From Pseudomonas sp. GM18 (GTDB taxonomy: Bacteria; Pseudomonadota; Gammaproteobacteria; Pseudomonadales; Pseudomonadaceae), in NCBI RefSeq assembly GCF_000282195.1, contig NZ_AKJT01000070.1, forward strand, positions 1-64,000: a stretch of DNA of 64,000 nucleotides, given 5' to 3'. The stretch's first letter is position 1; each line of letters starts with the position of its first letter. The notes under the pieces were generated by a model, which worked only from the letters and a program-made list of their open reading frames with translations, was not told the origin of the DNA and ran no database searches. A program made the translations under genes and the position numbers. This document shows, piece by piece, positions 1-7,424 of the stretch.

Positions 1-91
1 CGCTCTGCGTGGGAATGCAGCCCGTGACGCTCCGCGTCACTGGACGCGGAGCGTCCCTTGAGGCATTCCCACGCGGAGCGTGGGAACGATC
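1..91. repeat. REP/BIME-type palindromic repeat, cut by window edge
   Basis: This is a run of inverted GC-rich arms ending in GCGTGGGAACGATC. The same family recurs at 46287-46408 and 58133-58239, where both outer arms (GATCGTTCCCACGC and its complement) are present. Here the left outer arm is missing because the window starts inside it. It lies just downstream of the minus-strand ygiQ gene. Confidence 0.8.
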
Positions 92-134
92 ACGCCAACC
101 CGAAAGTTGGCGTTCTATTCAGCTCAAGCGAGGC

Positions 135-2438
135 TTAGCGCGGCACGACCGGCTTGCGCGCAGGCTTCGGCCCCTTGCCTTTGGCCGCGTCCTTGCGCTC
201 CTTGGCCGCCTGCTGGTTGCGGGCGAATGCCGCCGCCTTGGCCTGTTCGCGCTTGTCCCACGGGTTGCCGCCATCGCTGGCGCGCGGTGGCAGGCCGGTG
301 TGCTGGGTCAGGATTTTGGTGGTCTTTTCCCCCGCCACTTTATGGCTACCGGCCGGCGTCGAGTTCTTGCGACGGGCGCTCTGGTAGCTGTCGGTCGCCG
401 GCTGATGCAACGGGATCAACTGGTTCTTGCCCGGCCCGATCAAGTCGGCGCGGCCCATGCGGGTCAACGCTTCACGCAGCATCGGCCAGCCTTTCGGGTC
501 GTGATAACGCAAGAACGCTTTGTGCAGGCGACGCTGCTCTTCGCTCTTGACGATGGTCACGCCGTCGCTCTTGTAAGTGACCTTGCGCAGCGGGTTCTTG
601 CCCGAGTGGTACATCGCGGTGGCGGTGGCCATCGGCGACGGGTAGAACGCCTGCACCTGGTCGGCACGGAAACCGTTGCCCTTGAGCCACAGGGCCAGGT
701 TCATCATGTCTTCGTCGGTGGTGCCCGGGTGAGCGGCGATGAAGTACGGAATCAGGTACTGCTCTTTCCCGGCTTCCTTGGTGTACTTCTCGAACATGCG
801 CTTGAACTTGTCATAGCTGCCGATGCCCGGTTTCATCATCTGGTTGAGCGGACCTTCCTCGGTGTGTTCCGGGGCGATCTTCAGGTAACCACCGACGTGG
901 TGGGTCACCAGCTCCTTGACGTACTCCGGCGACTCGACCGCGAGGTCGTAGCGCAGGCCAGAGGCGATCAGGATCTTCTTCACACCGGGCAAGGCTCGGG
1001 CGCTGCGATAGAGCTGGATCAGCGACGAGTGATCGGTATTGAGGTTCGGGCAAATGCCAGGGAACACGCATGAAGGCTTGCGGCACGCGGATTCGATTTC
1101 CGGGGTCTTGCAGGCGATGCGGTACATGTTCGCGGTCGGGCCGCCGAGGTCGGAAATGACGCCGGTGAAGCCCGGTACCTTGTCGCGGATCTCTTCGATT
1201 TCGCGAATGATCGACTCTTCGGAACGGTTCTGGATGATCCGGCCTTCGTGCTCGGTGATCGAGCAGAAGGTACAGCCGCCGAAACAGCCACGCATGATGT
1301 TCACCGAGAAACGGATCATCTCGTAGGCCGGAATCTTTTCCTTGCCGTACGCCGGGTGCGGAACGCGTGCGTAAGGCATGCCGAACACGTAGTCCATTTC
1401 TTCGGTGGTCATCGGAATCGGCGGCGGGTTGAACCAGACGTCTACCTCGCCATGCTTCTGCACCAGTGCGCGGGCATTACCCGGGTTGGTTTCCAGGTGC
1501 AGCACGCGGTTGGCGTGAGCGTAAAGCACGGCGTCACCACGGACCTTTTCAACCGATGGCAAACGAATCACGGTCTTGTCGCGGGTCATTTTCGGGCTGG
1601 CCAGGATCTGCACGACCTTGGCTTCGCTCGGATCCTCAACCGGACCTTTTTCCTGCTCGATGGCGCAAGCGGCAGTGTCTTGGGTGTTCACGTACGGGTT
1701 GATGATCTTGTCGATCTTGCCCGGACGGTCGATACGCGTGGAGTCGACTTCGTACCAGCCTTGCGGCGTATCACGACGAATGAACGCGGTGCCGCGCACA
1801 TCGGTGATGTCTTCGATCTTGTGACCATAGGACAGGCGCTGGGCGACTTCGACGATCGCACGCTCGGCGTTGCCGTAGAGCAGGATGTCGGCGCAGGCGT
1901 CGATCAGGATCGAGTTACGCACCCGATCCTGCCAGTAATCGTAGTGGGCGATGCGGCGCAGGGAGGCTTCGATGCCGCCGAGCACAATCGGCACGTGCTT
2001 GTAGGCTTCCTTGCAGCGCTGGCTGTAAACCAGGCTCGCGCGGTCCGGACGTTTGCCCGCCAGGCCACCAGGGGTGTAGGCGTCGTCGGAACGGATTTTC
2101 TTGTCGGCGGTGTAGCGGTTGATCATCGAGTCCATGTTGCCGGCCGCGACACCGAAAAACAGGTTCGGCTCGCCAAGCTTCATGAAGTCGTCTTTGGACT
2201 GCCAGTTCGGCTGCGCAATGATCCCGACGCGGAAGCCCTGGGCCTCCAGCAGTCGGCCGATGATCGCCATGCCGAACGACGGATGGTCGACGTAGGCATC
2301 ACCGGTGACGATGATGATGTCGCAGGAATCCCAGCCGAGCTGATCCATCTCCTCCCTGCTCATCGGCAGGAATGGCGCTGGCCCGAAACATTCGGCCCAG
2401 TACTTGGGATAGTCAAATAACGGCTTGGCTGCTTGCAT
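135..2438 (-). CDS. ygiQ: YgiQ family radical SAM protein
   Basis: A 767-residue radical SAM enzyme of the UPF0313/YgiQ family, whose reaction is not established. The [4Fe-4S] cluster motif CX3CX2C is at C385, C389 and C392 (GCFGGCTFC). The N-terminal 200 residues carry the family's B12-binding-like region, which includes the GDAYVDHPSFG stretch. The C-terminal tail from about residue 690 is lysine- and alanine-rich and probably disordered. Length is typical for the family. The gene stands alone, with a hairpin repeat on each side. Confidence 0.93.
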   Translation of the reverse strand: MQAAKPLFDYPKYWAECFGPAPFLPMSREEMDQLGWDSCDIIIVTGDAYVDHPSFGMAIIGRLLEAQGFRVGIIAQPNWQSKDDFMKLGEPNLFFGVAAGNMDSMINRYTADKKIRSDDAYTPGGLAGKRPDRASLVYSQRCKEAYKHVPIVLGGIEASLRRIAHYDYWQDRVRNSILIDACADILLYGNAERAIVEVAQRLSYGHKIEDITDVRGTAFIRRDTPQGWYEVDSTRIDRPGKIDKIINPYVNTQDTAACAIEQEKGPVEDPSEAKVVQILASPKMTRDKTVIRLPSVEKVRGDAVLYAHANRVLHLETNPGNARALVQKHGEVDVWFNPPPIPMTTEEMDYVFGMPYARVPHPAYGKEKIPAYEMIRFSVNIMRGCFGGCTFCSITEHEGRIIQNRSEESIIREIEEIRDKVPGFTGVISDLGGPTANMYRIACKTPEIESACRKPSCVFPGICPNLNTDHSSLIQLYRSARALPGVKKILIASGLRYDLAVESPEYVKELVTHHVGGYLKIAPEHTEEGPLNQMMKPGIGSYDKFKRMFEKYTKEAGKEQYLIPYFIAAHPGTTDEDMMNLALWLKGNGFRADQVQAFYPSPMATATAMYHSGKNPLRKVTYKSDGVTIVKSEEQRRLHKAFLRYHDPKGWPMLREALTRMGRADLIGPGKNQLIPLHQPATDSYQSARRKNSTPAGSHKVAGEKTTKILTQHTGLPPRASDGGNPWDKREQAKAAAFARNQQAAKERKDAAKGKGPKPARKPVVPR

Positions 2439-2572
2439 GTCGATAACCGGTGTTGGCTTTCATTGAATTTCGCGGGCGCGGAATATAGCACAAATTTTGA
2501 CCAATTCCGACGGCTATGGTCGGAAATCGGTGGAGCTGTTTTCGCAAAAATCCTGGGGCCACACATAACCCT

Positions 2573-2708
2573 TGTGGCGAGGGGGCTTGCCCCCGTTGGG
2601 CAGCGAAGCGGCCCCCATAGTTTATCTGTGATACCGCAAATTCAGGATTTACGACTGCTTCGCAGCCGAACGGGGCGGTGCGGCGCTCCGACAAGCCCCC
2701 TCGCCACA
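2573..2708. repeat. Long inverted repeat (REP-like, GTGGCGAGGGGGCTTG family)
   Basis: The arms TGTGGCGAGGGGGCTTG (2573-2589) and its perfect complement (2692-2708) flank about 100 bp. That interior includes the common fluorescent-Pseudomonas string ACTGCTTCGCAGCC. A third partial arm (CCCTCGCCACAG) follows at 2713-2724, right at the dnaB stop codon. It fills most of the ygiQ-dnaB gap and could act as a terminator for dnaB. Confidence 0.8.
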
Positions 2709-2724
2709 GAAGCCCTCGCCACAG

Positions 2725-4122
2725 TTACTCGTCATCGTCGAAGTTGTAGCTACCCGGCGCCAGGTTTTCAAATCGGGTGTATTTGCCGATGAAGGCCAGG
2801 CGGATAAAGCCGATCGGGCCGTTCCGCTGCTTGCCGATGATGATTTCGGCAATGCCTTTGTGCTCGGTTTCCGGGTGATACACCTCGTCCCGGTAAACGA
2901 ACATGATCACGTCGGCGTCCTGCTCGATCGCTCCCGATTCCCGCAAGTCGGAGTTCACCGGTCGCTTGTTCGGGCGCTGTTCCAGGGAACGGTTGAGCTG
3001 GGACAGTGCCACCACCGGGCAGTTGAATTCCTTGGCCAGCGCTTTCAGAGACCGGGAGATCTCGGAAATCTCGTTGGTCCGGTTATCACCGCTGGAACCC
3101 GGGATCTGCATCAGCTGCAGGTAGTCGATCATGATCAGACCAATCTCACCGTGCTCACGCACCAGACGACGGGTCCGGGCGCGCATCTCCGACGGGCTGA
3201 TACCCGCCGTGTCATCGATGAACAGCTTGCGATCGTTGAGCAGGTTGACCGCCGACGTCAGGCGCGGCCAGTCGTCGTCTTCCAGGCGACCGGCCCGGAC
3301 CTTGGTCTGGTCGATTCGACCGAGGGACGACAGCATACGCATGATCAGCGATTCGCCTGGCATCTCGAGGGAGTAAACCAGGACAGCCTTCTCGCTGCGC
3401 AGCACGGCGTTTTCCACCAGGTTCATCGCAAAGGTGGTTTTACCCATGGACGGACGGCCGGCGACGATGATCAGGTCGGCCGGTTGCAGGCCACTGGTCT
3501 TCTCGTCGAGGTCGGTGTAGCCGGTAGACAAGCCGGTGATGGCGTTGTCAGTGTTGAACAAGGTGTCGATGCGGTCGATGGCCTTGGTCAGCAGGTCGTT
3601 GACGCTGACCGGGCCGCCGGTTTTCGGACGGGCCTCGGCAATCTGGAAGATCTGCCGTTCGGCCTCGTCGAGAATCTCGGCGGCGGTGCGGCCTTCAGGG
3701 TTGAAAGCGCTGTCGGCGATTTCGGTACTGATGCCGATCAACTGGCGCAGGGTTGCCCGCTCGCGAACGATCTGGGCATAGGCTTTGATGTTGGCGACGG
3801 ACGGCGTGTTTTTTGCCAGTTCGCCGAGGTAACCGAGACCGCCGACCTGGGATGTCTGACCTTCCTTGTCCAATTGCTCGGCCAGGGTCACGACGTCGAT
3901 CGGTTGGTTCTGGTCCGCCAGTTTGGCGATGGCCCGGAAGATCAGGCGGTGGTCATGCCGATAGAAATCGCCGTCGGAGACTTGATCGAGCACGCGCTCC
4001 CAGGCGTTGTTGTCCAGCATCAGACCACCGAGCACGGCCTGTTCGGCCTCGATGGAGTGCGGCGGCACCTTCAGGGCAGCGGTTTGCAGATCGTATTGCT
4101 CGGGAGCGGAGATATCGTTCAT
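2725..4122 (-). CDS. dnaB: Replicative DNA helicase DnaB
   Basis: The hexameric 5'-3' helicase that unwinds the replication fork, here 465 residues. An N-terminal primase-interaction domain (about 15-120) is followed by a linker and a RecA-like ATPase domain. Walker A is GRPSMGKT (222-229), and the Walker B region reads LIMIDYLQLM. I start at ATG 4122 (MNDISAPEQ). A GTG two codons upstream (4128) is in frame, but neither start has a strong Shine-Dalgarno. No intein is visible. It lies downstream of the rpsF-rplI operon, separated from it by a terminator. Confidence 0.97.
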   Translation of the reverse strand: MNDISAPEQYDLQTAALKVPPHSIEAEQAVLGGLMLDNNAWERVLDQVSDGDFYRHDHRLIFRAIAKLADQNQPIDVVTLAEQLDKEGQTSQVGGLGYLGELAKNTPSVANIKAYAQIVRERATLRQLIGISTEIADSAFNPEGRTAAEILDEAERQIFQIAEARPKTGGPVSVNDLLTKAIDRIDTLFNTDNAITGLSTGYTDLDEKTSGLQPADLIIVAGRPSMGKTTFAMNLVENAVLRSEKAVLVYSLEMPGESLIMRMLSSLGRIDQTKVRAGRLEDDDWPRLTSAVNLLNDRKLFIDDTAGISPSEMRARTRRLVREHGEIGLIMIDYLQLMQIPGSSGDNRTNEISEISRSLKALAKEFNCPVVALSQLNRSLEQRPNKRPVNSDLRESGAIEQDADVIMFVYRDEVYHPETEHKGIAEIIIGKQRNGPIGFIRLAFIGKYTRFENLAPGSYNFDDDE

Positions 4123-4184
4123 GGCCACTTGGTTTATTCAGGAAAAGCAGGGGTTGTGAAAATCAGGAACTGCAGAAAGACAAA

Positions 4185-4213
4185 GGGCACGACCTGTAAA
4201 CAGGATCGTGCCC
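4185..4213 (-). terminator. Rho-independent terminator of the rpsF-rplI operon
   Basis: Read on the minus strand, GGGCACGA and TCGTGCCC form an 8-bp stem with a 13-nt loop, followed by TTTGTCTTTC. It sits 45 bp after the rplI stop and before dnaB. Confidence 0.75.
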
Positions 4214-4258
4214 GATGTTACCGGCAAGCACCCGAGGGTGCCAGCCGACAAGTGCTGC

Positions 4259-4705
4259 TTAAGCTGCTACCACGACAACGCGTACGGTGGCTTCAACTTC
4301 GGCGTGCAGGTGCACGGCTACGTCGAATTCGCCTACGTTGCGGATGGTGCCGTTCGGCAGACGAACTTCGCTTTTTGCAACTTCAACGCCAGAGGCGGTC
4401 AGTGCATCAGCGATGTCGTGGGTGCCGATCGAACCGAACAGCTTGCCTTCGTCACCAGCGGTGGCAGTGATAGTCACTTCCAGCTCAGCCAGTTGGGCGG
4501 CGCGGCTTTCAGCCGATGCTTTACGGTCTGCTGCGGCTTTTTCCAGCTCAGCGCGACGCTCTTCGAACGCAGCCAGGTTGGCTGGGGTCGCAGCGGTAGC
4601 TTTGCCGTATGGCAGCAGGTAGTTACGACCGTAACCAGCCTTAACGTTCACTTTGTCACCCAGGTTGCCCAGGTTGGTGACTTTTTCCAGAAGGATCAGT
4701 TGCAT
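4259..4705 (-). CDS. rplI: 50S ribosomal protein L9
   Basis: A 148-residue L9, the normal length. It has the conserved N-terminal rRNA-binding domain (MQLILLEKVTNLGNLG, GRNYLLPYGKA), a long central helix (about 45-75) and a C-terminal domain with GKLFGSIGTHDIADAL. It is the last gene of the rpsF-rpsR-DUF2232-rplI operon and is followed by a terminator. A GAGGA ribosome-binding site precedes the ATG. Confidence 0.98.
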   Translation of the reverse strand: MQLILLEKVTNLGNLGDKVNVKAGYGRNYLLPYGKATAATPANLAAFEERRAELEKAAADRKASAESRAAQLAELEVTITATAGDEGKLFGSIGTHDIADALTASGVEVAKSEVRLPNGTIRNVGEFDVAVHLHAEVEATVRVVVVAA

Positions 4706-4724
4706 GTGAAAATCCTCTTAACTT

Positions 4725-5618
4725 TTAACCTTCACCGTTCGCGCTATCGGCATCTTTCGGTGCCGAACGACCGCGAAAATCAATCAGGCTGTCGACGATG
4801 GCCAAGACCACCAGCAACGGATAGATCAGCTGCATGAACAGCAACAGCGTGACGTACAACCCCACCAGCCAGAACCTGGCCAGTCGCTTTTGCGCCACCA
4901 GCCCGTGAATCAGGGCCAGCCCGGCGAACACCAGCGGTACGCTGCACAACGGCGTCAACATGGCCATCTGCGGGCCAAGATTTGGCCCCAGAAGCATTAA
5001 CGCCAGCAGCAACATCGCCGGTCCCAGCGGGATTCGGATGGCGCGAAACTCGCGACCAAAACCACCCGGGTTGTACAACAACGCCTGCCAGTAGCGCCCG
5101 ACAATCAGGCTCAGCACACTGACGATTTGCAACAAGGCCGCAATCAGGCCGGTCAGGACCGGTGCAATCAGGGACGCAAAGCGCGCTTGCTCGTCTACCG
5201 ACAATTGCTGGTAGACATCACCGAGTAGCGACGGCATGACTTTTATCAAAGCCTGCGCCAGCATCTCGATCTGGGGCGCAAAAGCCGCCCCCAGCACCAC
5301 TGAAAACACCAATCCCATCGCTATGCTGACCAGCAGCACACGGTTCCAGGACTCGCTTGCGCGCAAAACCAACGCAAGGCTCGAAGACCCCAGCAGCACC
5401 AGAAGTGCCCGTGGGTCGTCGGAGTAAAGCCACCAGATCAACGCCGGCAGCAGTCCCAGAGCAAGTACGCCAACGGCGTCCTTCAATCCGCGCCGCAGGA
5501 GCACAAGGCATCCGGCGGCAGCACCCAACCAATACAACAACGGCAATGTTGCGCATCCAGCCACTACCAGAGTGGCCTGCATACGGCCGCGCATGATGAA
5601 CTCAGCTAAGGCGCGCAT
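4725..5618 (-). CDS. DUF2232-like polytopic membrane protein in the ribosomal operon
   Basis: 297 residues with about eight hydrophobic membrane segments and no catalytic motif I can name. The segment starting near residue 185 (GGFGREFRAIRIPLG) resembles the DUF2232/YybS-type membrane proteins. The C-terminal tail is short, charged and probably cytoplasmic. It lies between rpsR and rplI on the same strand and should be co-transcribed with them. This position is conserved in pseudomonads as I recall. The function is unknown. Confidence 0.8.
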   Translation of the reverse strand: MRALAEFIMRGRMQATLVVAGCATLPLLYWLGAAAGCLVLLRRGLKDAVGVLALGLLPALIWWLYSDDPRALLVLLGSSSLALVLRASESWNRVLLVSIAMGLVFSVVLGAAFAPQIEMLAQALIKVMPSLLGDVYQQLSVDEQARFASLIAPVLTGLIAALLQIVSVLSLIVGRYWQALLYNPGGFGREFRAIRIPLGPAMLLLALMLLGPNLGPQMAMLTPLCSVPLVFAGLALIHGLVAQKRLARFWLVGLYVTLLLFMQLIYPLLVVLAIVDSLIDFRGRSAPKDADSANGEG

Positions 5619-5654
5619 GCATTCAATCCTTTGCTACGTGTCGACTGCCCGGTC

Positions 5655-5885
5655 TCAGCGGCCGTGGCTGTCGGTGTAGGCCAGCAGGGCCAGGAAGCGG
5701 GCGCGCTTGATAGCGGTGGCCAGCTGACGCTGATAACGTGCTTTGGTACCGGTGATGCGGCTTGGAACGATTTTGCCGGTCTCGGATACGTAAGCTTTCA
5801 GAGTGTTGAGATCTTTGTAATCGATCTCTTTCACGTCTTCAGCGGTGAAGCGGCAGAATTTACGACGACGGAAGAAACGTGCCAT
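5655..5885 (-). CDS. rpsR: 30S ribosomal protein S18
   Basis: A 76-residue S18 of normal length with the conserved stretch [18 protein letters not shown]. It starts with [13 protein letters not shown]. It binds as a heterodimer with S6, which is encoded 28 bp upstream in the same operon. Confidence 0.98.
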
Positions 5886-5913
5886 GTAATAGGCTCCTCA
5901 AAAGGTCCGTGGA

Positions 5914-6336
5914 TTACTCGTCAGCGTTATCGCTGTTGTCGCTGTCATCACTGTCAACGCCTTCAGCGTCGGAGTGCTCAGGACGGTCGCGACGCTCACG
6001 GCGCTCACTGCGGTTTTCTTCAGCCTTGAGCATCTCGGATTGGCCGGTAACGGCTTCTTCGCGACGGATGACCAGGTTACGGATCACTGCATCGTTGTAG
6101 CGGAAGTTGTCTTCCAGCTCGGCCAGGGCCTTGCCAGTGCACTCAACGTTCAGCATCACGTAGTGAGCCTTGTGAACATTGTTGATTGCGTAGGCCAGTT
6201 GACGACGGCCCCAATCTTCCAGACGGTGGATTTTGCCGCCGTCTTCTTCGATCAGCTTGGTGTAACGCTCAACCATGCCGCCGACTTGCTCGCTTTGATC
6301 CGGGTGGACCAAAAAGATGATTTCGTAATGACGCAT
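5914..6336 (-). CDS. rpsF: 30S ribosomal protein S6
   Basis: A 140-residue S6 with the family start MRHYEIIFLVHPDQSEQV and core HRLEDWGRRQLAYAI. The last 35 residues are a highly charged tail rich in Glu, Arg, Asp and Ser, as in other Pseudomonas S6 proteins. In E. coli that kind of tail receives added glutamates. It is the first gene of the rpsF-rpsR-DUF2232-rplI operon, with AAGGAGC as ribosome-binding site. Confidence 0.98.
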   Translation of the reverse strand: MRHYEIIFLVHPDQSEQVGGMVERYTKLIEEDGGKIHRLEDWGRRQLAYAINNVHKAHYVMLNVECTGKALAELEDNFRYNDAVIRNLVIRREEAVTGQSEMLKAEENRSERRERRDRPEHSDAEGVDSDDSDNSDNADE

Positions 6337-6358
6337 GAATGCTCCTTACGGGTTGTAG

Positions 6359-6380
6359 CCTGCCGCTCAAAAGCGGTCAG
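6359..6380 (-). promoter_or_regulatory. Leader hairpin before rpsF, candidate S6:S18 binding element
   Basis: In the 5' leader of rpsF the minus strand reads CTGACCGCTTTTGAGCGGCA, a stem with a bulge next to CCG. A leader element bound by the S6:S18 dimer, with a CCG in a bulge or loop, is known upstream of rpsF in many bacteria. This hairpin is well placed, but I could not fold or align it. Confidence 0.35.
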
Positions 6381-6529
6381 ACAAGGAGTGAATGACACTT
6401 ATGGACTTGCTTGCGATAGACACATGCGTGCCTGCCGTCACAGCAAGGGGCGCAATTGTAGAGAAGGCTCGAGAGAGGCGCAAGGCAATTGGTGATTATT
6501 TGAACAATCACTTCAACCTGAAGCCCCCC

Positions 6530-6625
6530 TGTAGGAGCTGTCGAGTGAAACGAGGCTGCGATCTTTTGATTGTAAAAAATCAAAGTCAAAAGATCGCAGC
6601 CTCGTTTCACTCGACAGCTCCTACA
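6530..6625. repeat. Inverted repeat with perfect 40-bp arms
   Basis: The left arm at 6530-6569 starts TGTAGGAGCTGTCGAGTG. The right arm at 6586-6625 is its exact reverse complement over 40 bp, with a 16-nt AT-rich loop. A close relative is at 53744-53843. It occupies most of the 326-bp gap between rpsF and rlmB and could form a very stable RNA hairpin downstream of rlmB. Confidence 0.9.
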
Positions 6626-6662
6626 CCGCTCCTACGGGGTTGTAGGGGTTATACGGGTTGTG

Positions 6663-7424
6663 TCAGGACTTTTTGCCGGCGGCTTTGACGCCGCGCTGGC
6701 GCAGCGCTTCGAACAGGCAGACACCGGTGGCGACGGACACGTTGAGGCTGCTGACGCTGCCAGCCATCGGCAGGCGCACCAGATAGTCGCAAAGGTCGCG
6801 AGTCAGGCGGCGCATGCCACTACCTTCGGCCCCCATGATCAGGATGGTCGGGCCGGTCAGGTCCTGTTGATACAGATCCTGCTCAGCCTCGCCCGCCGTA
6901 CCGACGACCCACAAGCCGCGCTGCTTGAGTTTTTCCAGGGTGCGCGCCAGGTTGGTCACGGCAACCAACGGAATCACTTCCGCCGCACCACAGGCAACCT
7001 TTCGAACCGTCGGGGTCAGCGTGGCTGACTTGTCCTTCGGCACGATCACCGCCAGCGCGCCGGCCGCATCGGCCGAACGCAGGCAAGCGCCGAGGTTGTG
7101 CGGATCGGTCACGCCGTCGAGCACCAGCAGCAACGGTGCGCCTTCGGTGCGATCGAGCAACTCGTCGAGCATCGCCTCGCCCCAGACCTGGCTCGGGCTC
7201 ACGTCCGCCACCACGCCCTGGTGCACGCCTTCAACCCAGGCGTCCAGCTCACGACGCTCAGCCTGACCGACGGCCACGCGATTTTCCGCAGCGAGTTCGA
7301 TCAGCGTCTGAACCCGCGGATCACTGCGGCCTTCAGCCAGCCAGATCTGCTTGACGCGTTTTGGGTGGTGACGCAGCAACGCTTCTACCGCGTGCACGCC
7401 GTAGATCTTTTCCAACTGACTCAT
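6663..7424 (-). CDS. rlmB: 23S rRNA (guanosine(2251)-2'-O)-methyltransferase RlmB
   Basis: A SPOUT-class methyltransferase of 253 residues that 2'-O-methylates G2251 in the peptidyl-transferase P loop. An N-terminal substrate-binding domain (MSQLEKIYGVHAVEALL) is followed by the knotted catalytic domain, with NLGACLRSADAAGA, LIMGAEGSGM and a C-terminal SLNVSVATGVCLFE. Its start overlaps the rnr stop by 4 nt, so the two genes are translationally coupled. Confidence 0.96.
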   Translation of the reverse strand: MSQLEKIYGVHAVEALLRHHPKRVKQIWLAEGRSDPRVQTLIELAAENRVAVGQAERRELDAWVEGVHQGVVADVSPSQVWGEAMLDELLDRTEGAPLLLVLDGVTDPHNLGACLRSADAAGALAVIVPKDKSATLTPTVRKVACGAAEVIPLVAVTNLARTLEKLKQRGLWVVGTAGEAEQDLYQQDLTGPTILIMGAEGSGMRRLTRDLCDYLVRLPMAGSVSSLNVSVATGVCLFEALRQRGVKAAGKKS

